Source of the DNA: Betaproteobacteria bacterium | Lineage (GTDB): Bacteria > Pseudomonadota > Gammaproteobacteria > Burkholderiales > Casimicrobiaceae | Assembly: GCA_016704895.1 (NCBI GenBank) | Contig: JADIZG010000075.1 | Location: 1 to 64,000 of the forward strand | Direction of reading: 5' to 3' | DNA length: 64,000 nt | Part shown: positions 25,877 through 35,279 of the stretch, one piece after another | Layout: each line of letters starts with the position of its first letter | How positions within the stretch are numbered: position 1 is the first letter of the stretch | Made by a program: the position numbers and the translations under genes | The notes under the pieces: model-generated | Databases searched by the model: none | Told to the model about the DNA's origin: nothing | The model's input: only the letters and a program-made list of their open reading frames with translations

Positions 25877-27541
25877 TTGAGCAACCCGCTTTTCGAGAAG
25901 CACCGCGCGACGCTGGATCGCGCCCTCGCGGCGATCGCCGACCGCGGCTACTGGACGCCGTACCCCGAGTCCGCGAGCCCGAAGGTCTACGGCGAAGGCG
26001 CGGCGGAATCCGGCAAGGCCGCCTTCGAGGCGCTGCTCGGGAAGCCGTTCCCGATCACGCTGCCCGGGGCGGTCGGCACCGTGGGCGGCGAGCGCTCGCC
26101 CTACGGCGTCGAGCTGGGCGTCACCTATCCGAAGGTCGACCTCGACAAGCTGTTCGCCGGCATCGCGCATGCGCAGGGGCACTGGCGCGCGGCGGGTCCC
26201 GAGGCCTGGGTCGGCGTGTGCATCGAGGCGCTCGAGCGCATCAACAAGGCGAGCTTCGAGATCGCGAACGCCGTCATGCACACGACCGGGCAGGCGTTCA
26301 TGATGGCGTTCCAGGCCGGCGGCCCGCACGCGCAGGACCGCGGACTCGAAGCGGTCACCTACGCGTGGGACCAGATGCGCCGCGTGCCGGCGAAGTCGCT
26401 CTGGGAGAAGCCGCAGGGCAAGGGCGACCCGCTGCGGATGGAAAAGCGCTTCCGCGTCGTGCCGCGCGGGATCGGGCTGGTGATCGGCTGCTGCACGTTC
26501 CCGACCTGGAACGGCTACCCCGGCCTGTTCGCGAGCCTCGCGACGGGCAACGCGGTGATCGTCAAGCCGCACCCGGCCGCGATCCTGCCGCTCGCGATCA
26601 CCGTCAGGATCGTCCGCGAGGTGCTTGCCGAAGCCGGTTTCGACCCGAACGTCGTGACGCTGGTCGCGCACGCGGCGGGCGACGACGTCGCGCAGAAGCT
26701 CGCGCTGCGCCCCGAGGTCCGGATCATCGACTTCACCGGCAGCACGGCCAACGGCAACTGGCTCGAGGAGCACGCGCGCCAGGCGCAGGTCTACACGGAG
26801 AAGGCCGGCGTCAACCAGGTGATCGTCGACTCGACGCCCGACCTCGCCGGCCTCGCGCGCAACCTCGCGTTCTCGCTGTCGCTCTACACGGGCCAGATGT
26901 GCACGGCCCCGCAGAACATCTACGTCCCGCGCGGCGGCATCGACACGCCCGAAGGCCACAAGTCGTTCGACGACGTCGCGAACGCGATCGCGGACGGCGT
27001 CCGCAAGCTGCTGGGCGATCCGGCGCGCGCGGTCGAGGTGCTGGGCGCGGTGCAGAACCGCGGCGTGCTCGACCGGCTCGACCAGGCGCGGGGGCTCGGG
27101 CCGATCCTGCTCGACACGCAGGCGGTGCCGCATCCCGCGTTCCCCGACGCGAACGTGCGCACGCCGCTGATCGTCAAGCTCGACGCGCGCGACGGCGACA
27201 AGTACCTGTCCGAGTGGTTCGGGCCGATCGCGTTCCTGATCGCGACCGACTCGACGGACCAGAGCCTCTCGATCGCGCGCGACGCGGTCAAGCGGCACGG
27301 CGCGCTCACGCTCGCGCTCTACTCGAAGGACCCGAAGGTCGTCGACCACGCGATCGAGGTGGCCGAAGACGCCGGCGTCGCGCTGTCGATCAACCTGACC
27401 TCGGGCGTGTTCGTGAACCAGTCGGCGGCGTTCTCCGACTTCCACGGCACCGGCGCGAATCCGGCCGCGAACGCGGCGCTCACCGACGCGGCGTTCGTCG
27501 CGAACCGGTTCCGCGTCGTGCAGCACCGGATGCACGTCTGA
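25877..27541 (+). CDS. paaN: Ring-opening-pathway aldehyde dehydrogenase PaaN
   Basis: 554 residues from a TTG start at 25877 with AAGGAG seven bases upstream; homology begins right there (SNPLFEKHRATLDRAL). Aldehyde dehydrogenase motifs: CCTFPTWNGYPGLFASLATGNAVIVKPHP (NAD fold), IDFTGSTANGNWLE and the catalytic Cys in YTGQMCTAPQNIYVP. It would oxidise 3-oxo-5,6-dehydrosuberyl-CoA semialdehyde. Unlike E. coli PaaZ there is no fused MaoC hydratase domain for hydrolysing the oxepin ring, and no separate hydratase gene of that type is in this cluster. Confidence 0.93.
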   Translation: MSNPLFEKHRATLDRALAAIADRGYWTPYPESASPKVYGEGAAESGKAAFEALLGKPFPITLPGAVGTVGGERSPYGVELGVTYPKVDLDKLFAGIAHAQGHWRAAGPEAWVGVCIEALERINKASFEIANAVMHTTGQAFMMAFQAGGPHAQDRGLEAVTYAWDQMRRVPAKSLWEKPQGKGDPLRMEKRFRVVPRGIGLVIGCCTFPTWNGYPGLFASLATGNAVIVKPHPAAILPLAITVRIVREVLAEAGFDPNVVTLVAHAAGDDVAQKLALRPEVRIIDFTGSTANGNWLEEHARQAQVYTEKAGVNQVIVDSTPDLAGLARNLAFSLSLYTGQMCTAPQNIYVPRGGIDTPEGHKSFDDVANAIADGVRKLLGDPARAVEVLGAVQNRGVLDRLDQARGLGPILLDTQAVPHPAFPDANVRTPLIVKLDARDGDKYLSEWFGPIAFLIATDSTDQSLSIARDAVKRHGALTLALYSKDPKVVDHAIEVAEDAGVALSINLTSGVFVNQSAAFSDFHGTGANPAANAALTDAAFVANRFRVVQHRMHV

Positions 27542-27562
27542 CCGGCGGCGCGAGACCGAGCC

Positions 27563-28354
27563 ATGGCCTACGACCACATCCTCTACGAATCCCGCGGCGG
27601 CGTCGGCCGCCTCACGCTCAATCGCCCCGACCGGCTCAACAGCTTCAACGACGCGATGCACGCCGAGGTGCGCGACGCGCTGGCGGCGGCCCGCGGCGAT
27701 GCGTCGGTCCGGGTCCTGCTGCTCACCGGCGCGGGTCGCGGCTTCTGCGCGGGCCAGGACCTGTCCGACCGCGCGGTGGCGCCCGGAGGCGCGGCCGTCG
27801 ACCTGGGCGCGTCGATCGATCGCAACTACAAGCCGCTCGTGCTCGCGCTGCGGTCGATGCATGTGCCGACCGTGTGCGCGGTCAACGGCGTCGCTGCCGG
27901 CGCGGGGGCGAACCTGGCGCTCGCCTGCGACATCGTCGTGGCGACGAAATCGGCGAGCTTCATCCAGGCGTTCTGCAGGATCGGCCTCGTCCCCGACTCG
28001 GGCGGCACCTACTGGCTGCCGCGGCTGGTCGGCACCGCGCGCGCGATCGGGCTCGCGATGCTCGGCGACAAGGTGACCGCCGAGCAGGCGGCGGCGTGGG
28101 GAATGATCTGGCAGGCGGTCGACGACGCCGCGTTCGCGGAGGCGGTCGAGAAGCTCCTCGCCCACCTCGCCGCCGCGCCGACGAAGGGGCTGGTGGCGGC
28201 GCGACGCGCGATCCACGCATCGGCGTCGAACGCGCTGGAGGCGCAGCTCGACCTCGAGCGCGACCTGCAGCGCGAGCTGGGGTACGGCGAGGACTACCGC
28301 GAAGGCGTCGCCGCGTTCGTCGAGAAGCGCGCCCCCCGGTTCACGGGGAAATAG
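27563..28354 (+). CDS. paaG: 1,2-epoxyphenylacetyl-CoA isomerase PaaG
   Basis: 263 residues, crotonase fold. CoA/oxyanion residues lie in GRGFCAGQDLSDR and AVNGVAAGAGANLALACDIV. The Glu seen in hydratases at the second motif is replaced in the GAGANLALAC segment, and Asp is present in RIGLVPDSGGTYWLPRLVG, the PaaG isomerase pattern. It converts the ring epoxide to the oxepin. ATG 27563 is 22 bases after paaN. Confidence 0.93.
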   Translation: MAYDHILYESRGGVGRLTLNRPDRLNSFNDAMHAEVRDALAAARGDASVRVLLLTGAGRGFCAGQDLSDRAVAPGGAAVDLGASIDRNYKPLVLALRSMHVPTVCAVNGVAAGAGANLALACDIVVATKSASFIQAFCRIGLVPDSGGTYWLPRLVGTARAIGLAMLGDKVTAEQAAAWGMIWQAVDDAAFAEAVEKLLAHLAAAPTKGLVAARRAIHASASNALEAQLDLERDLQRELGYGEDYREGVAAFVEKRAPRFTGK

Positions 28355-28357
28355 GCG

Positions 28358-29899
28358 ATGGCGAACGGGCAGGCGCTGCCGCGCGAGGCCGTCGTCGCCG
28401 TCATCGGCGCCGGCGCGATGGGCGCGGGCATCGCGCAGGTCGCCGCGCAGGCGGGTCATCGCGTGCTGCTGTTCGACGCGCGCACCGGCGCGGCGGACGA
28501 CGCGGCGCGAAGGCTCGCGGCCACGTTCGACACGCTCGCGTCGAAGGGGCGGATGAGCGCGGAGGACGCGCGCTCCGCGGCGGCTCGGATCGAGCCGGTT
28601 CACACGCCGGGCGCGTGCGTCAGCGCGAAGCTCGTCGTCGAGGCGATCGTCGAGGACGCCGGGGTGAAGCGCGAGCTCTTCGGCGACCTGGAGCGCATCG
28701 TCGCCGCCGACGCGATCCTCGCGTCGAACACCTCGTCGCTGTCGATCACCGCACTCGCGGCCGGCATGAAGGTGCCGGGACGCGTCGCCGGGCTGCACTT
28801 CTTCAATCCCGCGCCGCTGATGCCGCTGGTGGAGATCGTCCGCGGGCTCGCGACCGATCCGGCGGTGGCCGACACGCTGTTCGCCACCGCGGCGGCCTGG
28901 GGCAAGACGCCGGTGCACGCGACGTCGACGCCGGGCTTCATCGTCAACCGCTGCGCGCGGCCGTTCTACGCCGAGGCGCTGCGGCTCGCGGCCGAGCGTG
29001 CGTCCGATTGCGCGACGATCGACGCCGTGATGCGCGAGGCGGGCGGCTTCCGGATGGGGCCGTTCGAGCTGATGGACCTGATCGGCCACGACGTGAATTT
29101 CGCGGTCACGCAGAGCGTGTGGGAGGCGATGTTCAACGACCCGCGCTACGCGCCGTCGCCGATCCAGCGCGAGCTCGTCGCGGCGGGGTTCCTCGGACGG
29201 AAGTCGGGGCGTGGCTTCTACGACCATGCGGCGGGCGCCGCCGCGCCGGCGCCGCAGTCGCTCGGCGCGGGGCAGGCGCCGGCGCACGTCTCGGTTCACG
29301 GCGAGCCGGGGCTGCTTGCACCGCTGGTCGACCGCCTCGCGGCCGCCGGCGTGGCCGTGCGGCGGCATCCCGCGCATCCGATGTTCCCGGACGGCGCGAT
29401 CGACACGGGCGCCGCCTGGATCGCGCTCACCGACGGCCGCACGGCGACCGCGCGGTCGGGCGCCACCGGCGCGCCCAACGTCGTGCTCGTCGACCTCGCG
29501 CTGGACTACGCGACGGCGAAGCGCGTCGCGATCGCGGTCTCGGACCGTTGCGAGGCGTCGGCGGCCGACGGTGCCGTGGGGGCGCTGCAGAAGGCGGGTT
29601 ACACCGTCTCGCGCGTCGACGACGCGGCCGGACTCGTCGTGATGCGCACCGTCGCGATGCTCGTCAACGAGGCGGCCGATGCCGCGATGCAGGGCATCGC
29701 GACACCGGCGGCCATCGACCTCGCGATGCAGAAGGGTGTCAACTATCCGCGTGGTCCGCTCGCCTGGGGCGACGCGGTCGGCGCGGCGCGCATCGCGGCC
29801 GTCCTCGCGAACCTGGCTGCGCACTACGGCGAGGACCGGTACCGCACGTCGCCGCGCCTCGCGCGCGCGGCGCAGGCGGGTGGCCGCCTCGGCGCCTGA
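28358..29899 (+). CDS. paaH: 3-hydroxyadipyl-CoA dehydrogenase PaaH
   Basis: 513 residues. NAD-binding motif VAVIGAGAMGAGIAQVAAQAG at residues 10-30; catalytic region with ILASNTSSLSITALA and GLHFFNPAPLMPLVEIV (catalytic His). Two C-terminal dehydrogenase domains follow (FIVNRCARPFYAEALRLAAE, then GVNYPRGPLAWGDAVG), as in other PaaH proteins. It oxidises 3-hydroxyadipyl-CoA to 3-oxoadipyl-CoA. The gene starts three bases after paaG. Confidence 0.94.
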   Translation: MANGQALPREAVVAVIGAGAMGAGIAQVAAQAGHRVLLFDARTGAADDAARRLAATFDTLASKGRMSAEDARSAAARIEPVHTPGACVSAKLVVEAIVEDAGVKRELFGDLERIVAADAILASNTSSLSITALAAGMKVPGRVAGLHFFNPAPLMPLVEIVRGLATDPAVADTLFATAAAWGKTPVHATSTPGFIVNRCARPFYAEALRLAAERASDCATIDAVMREAGGFRMGPFELMDLIGHDVNFAVTQSVWEAMFNDPRYAPSPIQRELVAAGFLGRKSGRGFYDHAAGAAAPAPQSLGAGQAPAHVSVHGEPGLLAPLVDRLAAAGVAVRRHPAHPMFPDGAIDTGAAWIALTDGRTATARSGATGAPNVVLVDLALDYATAKRVAIAVSDRCEASAADGAVGALQKAGYTVSRVDDAAGLVVMRTVAMLVNEAADAAMQGIATPAAIDLAMQKGVNYPRGPLAWGDAVGAARIAAVLANLAAHYGEDRYRTSPRLARAAQAGGRLGA

Positions 29900-29914
29900 A
29901 CGAAGGAACGAACG

Positions 29915-30384
29915 ATGGGCGAGCACCATCCCGCCGAGCACCCCCGGAGGAGGCCCAGCGCCTCGCCGAGCGCGTTGCGGCCGACATGAACCTGCGCGAC
30001 CGCGCGACCAACGCGCTGGGCATCCGCGTCGAGTCTTGCGGCCCCGGACGCGCCGACCTCACGATGACCGTGCGCGGCGACATGCTCAACGGCCACGCGA
30101 TCTGCCACGGCGGGTTCATCTTCACGCTGGCGGACAGCGCGTTCGCGTACGCGTGCAACAGCTACAATCTGGTGACGGTCGCGTCGGGCTGCTCGATCGA
30201 CTTCCTCGCGCCGGCGCGCGAGGGCGACGTGCTGACCGCGCGCGGCGTCGAGCGCAGCGCGTCGGGGCGCACCGGCGTCTACGACATCGAGGTGTTCAAC
30301 CAGCGCGGCGAGAAGATCGCGCTGTTCCGCGGCAAGAGCTACCGGATCAAGGGCCACGTGATCGAGGAGCCGCCCGCCGCATGA
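29915..30384 (+). CDS. paaI: Phenylacetate-pathway hotdog thioesterase PaaI, frameshifted
   Basis: About 156 residues. The hotdog motif HAICHGGFIFTLADSAFAYACNSY (with the catalytic Asp) and SGCSIDFLAPAREGD are diagnostic for PaaI, which releases CoA from stalled aryl-CoA intermediates. ATG 29915 with AAGGAACGAACG reads GEHHPAEHP and then leaves frame. One missing C in the run at 29941-29945 restores EEAQRLAERVAADMNLRDRAT. A homopolymer shift in an intact operon suggests sequencing error. Confidence 0.88.
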
Positions 30385-30430
30385 GGGACGGGTGCGGCGC
30401 GGGGTCGCGCCGCGCGACCAGGAGGAAACG

Positions 30431-31738
30431 ATGCCGTCGAAACAGCCGCGCCCGGAGGAGCTCGAACCGATCGAGCGAGCCAGCCGGGACGAGATGCAGG
30501 CGATCCAGCTCGAGCGCCTGCGCTGGTCGCTCGGGCACGCGTACCGCAACGTGCCGCACTACAAGCGCGCGTTCGACCGCGTGGGCGCCCGCCCCGAGGA
30601 CCTGCGTTCGCTCGCCGACCTCGCGAAGTTCCCGTTCACGACCAAGACCGACCTCCGCGACAACTACCCGTTCGGGATGTTCGCGGTGCCTCGGCAGCAG
30701 GTCTCGCGCATCCACGCGTCGTCGGGCACGACCGGCAAGCCGACCGTCGTCGGCTACACGGCGAAGGACATCGACACCTGGGCGACCGTGATGGCGCGGT
30801 CGATCCGCGCCGCGGGCGGGCGCGCCGGCGACATCGTGCACGTCGCTTACGGCTACGGCCTGTTCACCGGCGGCCTGGGCGCGCACTACGGCGCCGAGAA
30901 GCTCGGCTGCACGGTGATCCCGATGTCGGGCGGCCAGACCGAGAAGCAGGTCCAGCTCATCGCCGACTTCGCGCCCGACATCATCATGGTGACGCCGTCG
31001 TACATGCTGGCGATCGCCGAGGAGATGGAGCGCCAGGGCATGGACCCGAAGGCCTGCTCGCTCTCGATCGGCATCTTCGGCGCCGAGCCGTGGACGCCGG
31101 CGATGCGCCAGGCGATCGAGGCGAAGGTGTCGATCGACGCGATCGACATCTACGGGCTGTCCGAGGTGATGGGGCCAGGCGTCGCGCAGGAGTGCATCGA
31201 GACGAAGGACGGGCTCACGGTCTGGGAGGACCACTTCTATCCCGAGATCGTCGACCCGTCGACCGGCGAGGTGCTGCCCGACGGCGAGAAGGGCGAGCTC
31301 GTGTTCACGTCGCTCACCAAGGAGGCGATGCCGGTGATCCGCTACCGCACGCGCGACCTGACGCGGCTGCTGCCGCCGACCGCGCGGGCGATGCGGCGCA
31401 TCGAGAAGATCACCGGACGCTCGGACGACATGATGATCATCCGCGGCGTGAACGTGTTCCCGACGCAGGTCGAGGAGCTCATTCTTCGGCACCCCGAGCT
31501 CGTCGCGCACTACCAGATCGAGATCTCGCGGCCGAAGAACCTCGACGAGATGGCGGTCCTGGTCGAGCGCGCGCCGCAGGCGGGCAGCGTCGACGGCGAG
31601 CGAGCCGGCGCATCGCTCTCCCACCTGATCAAGTCGCTCATCGGCGTGACCGCGGACGTGCGCGTGGTCGCGCCCGGCGGCATCGAGCGCTCGCTCGGCA
31701 AGGCGAAGCGCGTCGTCGACAAGCGGCCGAAGGCCTGA
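30431..31738 (+). CDS. paaK: Phenylacetate-CoA ligase PaaK
   Basis: 435 residues with a strong GGAGGAAACG site before ATG 30431. The P-loop is RIHASSGTTGKPTVVGY near residue 95. DIYGLSEVMGPGVAQEC and RTRDLTRLLPP, plus RSDDMMIIRGVNVFPTQVEE (hinge and A8 region), are characteristic of PaaK. It makes phenylacetyl-CoA, the pathway inducer and first substrate. Confidence 0.96.
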   Translation: MPSKQPRPEELEPIERASRDEMQAIQLERLRWSLGHAYRNVPHYKRAFDRVGARPEDLRSLADLAKFPFTTKTDLRDNYPFGMFAVPRQQVSRIHASSGTTGKPTVVGYTAKDIDTWATVMARSIRAAGGRAGDIVHVAYGYGLFTGGLGAHYGAEKLGCTVIPMSGGQTEKQVQLIADFAPDIIMVTPSYMLAIAEEMERQGMDPKACSLSIGIFGAEPWTPAMRQAIEAKVSIDAIDIYGLSEVMGPGVAQECIETKDGLTVWEDHFYPEIVDPSTGEVLPDGEKGELVFTSLTKEAMPVIRYRTRDLTRLLPPTARAMRRIEKITGRSDDMMIIRGVNVFPTQVEELILRHPELVAHYQIEISRPKNLDEMAVLVERAPQAGSVDGERAGASLSHLIKSLIGVTADVRVVAPGGIERSLGKAKRVVDKRPKA

Positions 31739-31753
31739 CGCGGAGGGCAGCCA

Positions 31754-32197
31754 GTGTCCGGCGAAGAGCGACGATCCGCGTCCATCGTCCACACGACCGA
31801 GTTCACGGTCGAATTCGGCGACTGCGACCCCGCGCGGATCGTGTTCTACCCGAACTTCTTCCGCTGGATGGACTCGGCGGCGCGCCATTACTTCGAGGCG
31901 GCGGGCCTGCCGTCCTGGCGCGAGACCGAGGCCACCGACGGCATCATCGGCGCGCCGCTGGTCGACGCGTCGGCGCGGTTCCGGGCGCCGGCGTCGTACG
32001 GCGACCGGATCGCGGTCGAGTCGTCGATCGCCGAGTGGCGCGGCCGCAGCTTCGTGATGAGGCACCTGATCCGGCGCGGCAGCGAGTTGCTGGTCGAGGG
32101 GACCGAGACACGCATTTTCGCGCGCCTGAACCCCGAGGATCCGACGCGGATCCAGGCCGTCGAGTTGCCCGAGCGCTTCCGGTTGCTGCTGTGCTAG
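31754..32197 (+). CDS. 4-hydroxybenzoyl-CoA thioesterase-family protein
   Basis: 147 residues from GTG 31754. The catalytic motif EFGDCDPARIVFYPNFFRWMD is close to that of the Pseudomonas 4-hydroxybenzoyl-CoA thioesterase (FGDCDPAGIVWFPNYHRW), and GLPSWRETEATDGIIGAPLVD and EWRGRSFVMRH also match. It would hydrolyse an aromatic acyl-CoA in the cytoplasm. Together with PaaI it gives the cluster two aryl-CoA thioesterases. 4-Hydroxybenzoate released here could feed PobA, though that link is inferred. Confidence 0.85.
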   Translation: MSGEERRSASIVHTTEFTVEFGDCDPARIVFYPNFFRWMDSAARHYFEAAGLPSWRETEATDGIIGAPLVDASARFRAPASYGDRIAVESSIAEWRGRSFVMRHLIRRGSELLVEGTETRIFARLNPEDPTRIQAVELPERFRLLLC

Positions 32198-32259
32198 CCT
32201 GAACTCCCCGGGGCCGTGTGGACGCACGGCTTCCTCGCCCCTCCGCAAGGAAACCTGTC

Positions 32260-33213
32260 ATGAGCCAGAAGAAATTCGCCTCGCACGCCGACGTCGAGGA
32301 GAAGAAGGTCAGCTTCGACAAGCTGTCCGACCACGCCTACGCCTACACCGCCGAGGGCGATCCGAACACCGGCATCGTGATCGGCGACGACGCGGTGATG
32401 GTGATCGACACGCAGGCGACGCCGGTGATGGCGCAGGACGTGATCCGGCGCATCCGGACGGTCACCGACAAGCCGATCCGCTACGTCGTGCTGTCGCACT
32501 ACCACGCGGTGCGCGTGCTGGGCGCGGCGGGCTACAAGCCCGAGCACGTCATCGCCAGCCGGGACACCTACGACCTCATCGTCGAGCGCGGCGAGGCGGA
32601 CATGAAGAGCGAGATCGCGCGCTTTCCGCGCCTGTTCCGCGCCGTCGAGTCGGTGCCGGGGCTCACGTGGCCCACGATCGTGTTCGAGAAGCGCATGACG
32701 CTGATGCTGGGCAAGCTCCGCGTCGAGATCATGCAGGTCGGCCGCGGCCACACGAAGGGCGACACGGTCGTCTGGCTGCCGGACGACCGCGTGCTGTTCT
32801 CCGGCGACCTGGTCGAGTTCGACGCGACGCCGTACACGGGCGACGCGTACCTGCAGGACTGGCCCGCGACGCTCGACGCGATCGCGGCGCTCGGGCCGGA
32901 GAAGCTGGTGCCCGGACGCGGGGCGGCGCTCCTGAACCCCGCCCAGGTGAAGGCGGGCCTCGACGGCACGCGCGCGTTCGTGACCGAGATGTTCGCGGCG
33001 GTGCGCGACGGCGCGCGGGCGGGCAAGGACCTTCGAACCGTCTACCGCGAGACCTACGACCGGCTGAAGCCGACGTTCGGGCACTGGGTGATCTTCGACC
33101 ATTGCCTGCCCTTCGACGTGTCGCGCGCCTACGACGAGGCGACCCGGTACCCCGATCCGCGCATCTGGACCGCCCAGCGCGACAAGGACATGTGGCAGGC
33201 GCTGGAAGGATGA
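32260..33213 (+). CDS. Metallo-beta-lactamase-fold protein with a changed metal motif
   Basis: 317 residues. The fold is clear: NTGIVIGDDAVMVIDTQATP (strand and Asp), then VVLSHYHAVRVLGA where the usual HxHxDH should stand, VGRGHTKGDTVVWLPDDRVLFSGDLVEF (third His and bridging Asp) and HWVIFDHCLPFDVSR. The motif reads HYHAVR, so the site-2 ligands Asp and His are replaced by Val and Arg. At most one metal site looks complete. Similar proteins occur beside homogentisate and hydroxyphenyl pathway genes; the substrate is not established. AAGG precedes ATG 32260. Confidence 0.8.
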   Translation: MSQKKFASHADVEEKKVSFDKLSDHAYAYTAEGDPNTGIVIGDDAVMVIDTQATPVMAQDVIRRIRTVTDKPIRYVVLSHYHAVRVLGAAGYKPEHVIASRDTYDLIVERGEADMKSEIARFPRLFRAVESVPGLTWPTIVFEKRMTLMLGKLRVEIMQVGRGHTKGDTVVWLPDDRVLFSGDLVEFDATPYTGDAYLQDWPATLDAIAALGPEKLVPGRGAALLNPAQVKAGLDGTRAFVTEMFAAVRDGARAGKDLRTVYRETYDRLKPTFGHWVIFDHCLPFDVSRAYDEATRYPDPRIWTAQRDKDMWQALEG

Positions 33214-33386
33214 ACCCTGTCGCCGGGAGGCTGGGCGACGCGATGGCGGAAGGAAGCGGAAGAACGCCGCGTGTTGATCCGCATCATCGCGGGCCGGCAA
33301 TCGACCGGTAGCATCGGACGCCGCCGCGCCTGAACGGCGTCCGCCCGCCAATGCGCGCCGCCCGTGTTCCCCGATCCCGCTTCGCC

Positions 33387-35030
33387 GTGAAGACCTACAC
33401 GAATCCGCGATACCCCTACACGCGTGTCGACGACCAGGACGCGGCGCCGGCCGTGCGGCCCGTGATCGTCGTGGGCGCGGGGCCCGTCGGGCTCGCGCTG
33501 GCGATCGACCTGGGATTGCGCGGCGTGCCGGTCGTCGTGCTCGACGACGACGACACGGTGAGCGTCGGCTCGCGCGCGATCTGCTACGCGAAGCGCTCGC
33601 TCGAGATCCTCGACCGCCTCGGCTGCGCCGAGCCGATCGTGGCGAAGGGCGTGGGCTGGAACACGGGCAAGGTGTTCCACCGCGACGACCTCGTCTACCA
33701 GTTCGACCTCGTGCACGAGCGCGGCCATCACCGTCCCGGGATGGTCAACCTGCAGCAGTACCACCTCGAGGAAGCGCTCGTGGCGCGCGCGCGCGCCGTG
33801 CCGGGCATCGAGCTCCGCTGGAAGAACAAGGTGACCGGGCTGCGGCCCGGCCGGGACCGCGTCGACGTGACGATCGACACGCCCGACGGTCCCTATGCGA
33901 TGTCGTGCGAGTGGCTCGTCGCCTGCGACGGCGCGCGCAGCCCGGTGCGCGGCATGATGGGCCTCGAGAGCGAGGGGCAGGTGTTCCGCGACCGGTTCCT
34001 GATCGCGGACATCCACATGCAGTCCGACTTCCCGCCGGAGCGCTGGTTCTGGTTCGATCCGCCGTTCCACCCGGGGCAGTCCGTCCTCCTGCATCGCCAG
34101 GCGGACGACGTGTGGCGCGTCGACTTCCAGCTCGGATGGGACGCCGACCCCGACGAGGAGAAGAAGCCCGAGCGCATCCTGCCGCGGCTGCGCGCGATGC
34201 TCGGCCCCGACGCGCGCTTCGACATCGAGTGGGCGAGCGTCTACACGTTCCAGTGCCGCCGGATGAAGCGTTTCCGTCACGGCCGCGTGGTCTTCGCGGG
34301 CGACTCGGCGCACCTCGTCTCGCCGTTCGGGGCGCGCGGCGCGAACAGCGGCTTCCAGGACGCGGACAACCTCGCCTGGAAGCTCGAGCTCGTGCTCTCG
34401 GGGCGCGCCCCCGAGGCGCTCGTCGAGAGCTACGACGTCGAGCGCACCTGCGCGGCGGACGAGAACCTGCTCAATTCGACGCGGTCCACCGACTTCATCA
34501 CGCCCAAGAGCCCGGCGTCGCGAACCTTCCGCGACGCGGTGCTGCAGCTGGCAAAGCGCCACCCGTTCGCGCGCAGGCTCGTCAACAGCGGACGGCTGTC
34601 GGTGCCTGCGGTGCTCGCCGACTCGCCGCTCAACACGCCGGACCGCGATCCCGACTTCCCGTCCGGGCCGGGCGAGATGATCCCCGGCGCCCCCGCGGCC
34701 GACGCGCCGGTGTCCGGCCCCGAAGGCCCGTGGCTCCTGCACTACCTGGAACGCGGGTTCACGCTCCTCGCGTTCGGCCCGGTTCCGCCGGACGCGGTCG
34801 CCCGGCTCGCGCAGGGCCCGATCGCCGTCCACGTCGTGCAGGTGGGTGTGCCGGCCGCCGCGGGTGCGGTCGCGATAGGCGACGCCGAGGGGCTCGTCGC
34901 GGCGCGGTATGCAGCGCTCCCGGGAACCTGCTACCTCCTGAGGCCCGACCAGCACGTATGCGCGCGCTGGCGCGCGTTCGACCTGCCCGCCGTGCAGGCC
35001 GCGCTCGCGCGCGCCACCGCGCGGACCTGA
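33387..35030 (+). CDS. mhaA: FAD-dependent aromatic hydroxylase, probable 3-hydroxyphenylacetate 6-hydroxylase
   Basis: About 547 residues from GTG 33387 (KTYTNPRYPYTRVDDQ); ATG 33351 would add 12 unlike residues. PVIVVGAGPVGLALAIDLGLRG is the FAD Rossmann motif, ACDGARSPVRGMMGL the DG motif and GRVVFAGDSAHLVSPFGARGANSGFQDADNL the GD motif, as in PheA/MhpA-type monooxygenases. The next gene is a DUF2783 small protein like MhaB, and hmgA follows. That pairing matches the MhaA-MhaB system that makes homogentisate from 3-hydroxyphenylacetate. A 3-hydroxyphenylpropionate-type hydroxylase is the alternative. Confidence 0.8.
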   Translation: MKTYTNPRYPYTRVDDQDAAPAVRPVIVVGAGPVGLALAIDLGLRGVPVVVLDDDDTVSVGSRAICYAKRSLEILDRLGCAEPIVAKGVGWNTGKVFHRDDLVYQFDLVHERGHHRPGMVNLQQYHLEEALVARARAVPGIELRWKNKVTGLRPGRDRVDVTIDTPDGPYAMSCEWLVACDGARSPVRGMMGLESEGQVFRDRFLIADIHMQSDFPPERWFWFDPPFHPGQSVLLHRQADDVWRVDFQLGWDADPDEEKKPERILPRLRAMLGPDARFDIEWASVYTFQCRRMKRFRHGRVVFAGDSAHLVSPFGARGANSGFQDADNLAWKLELVLSGRAPEALVESYDVERTCAADENLLNSTRSTDFITPKSPASRTFRDAVLQLAKRHPFARRLVNSGRLSVPAVLADSPLNTPDRDPDFPSGPGEMIPGAPAADAPVSGPEGPWLLHYLERGFTLLAFGPVPPDAVARLAQGPIAVHVVQVGVPAAAGAVAIGDAEGLVAARYAALPGTCYLLRPDQHVCARWRAFDLPAVQAALARATART

Positions 35031-35041
35031 CCGACCGGGAG

Positions 35042-35253
35042 ATGCCGATGACCGAGCTCGTGACCGATCCCAACCTCGCGCGCCGGACGACTTCTACGAG
35101 CAGCTCATCGCCGCGCACCGCGGGCTCGACGACGCGCAGAGCGCGACGGTGAACGCGAAGCTCGTCCTCCTCCTCGCCAACCACATCGGCGACGCGCACG
35201 TGCTCGAGCAGGCGATCGCCGCCGCGCGCGAGGACGTCGTGCCGTCCCGCTGA
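35042..35253 (+). CDS. mhaB: Small DUF2783 coupling protein (MhaB-like), frameshifted
   Basis: About 70 residues. TELVTDPNLA is followed, after one base change near 35080, by DDFYEQLIAAHRGLDDAQSA and TVNAKLVLLLANHIGD, ending AIAAAREDVVPSR with TGA at 35251. It is the type of small partner that couples NADH use to hydroxylation in the MhaAB enzyme. It begins 11 bases after mhaA and ends 26 bases before hmgA, so it is translated between its presumed partners. Start ATG 35042 or 35048. Confidence 0.72.
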
Positions 35254-35279
35254 TCCCCGAGAACGTGAAGGGTGCCACC

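Noticed and set aside
25859..29941. A 1360-codon open frame on the minus strand opposite paaN-paaG-paaH
   Set aside because: High GC keeps antisense frames open. The sequence is Arg/Asp/Val-rich without domains, while the plus strand has full pathway enzymes.
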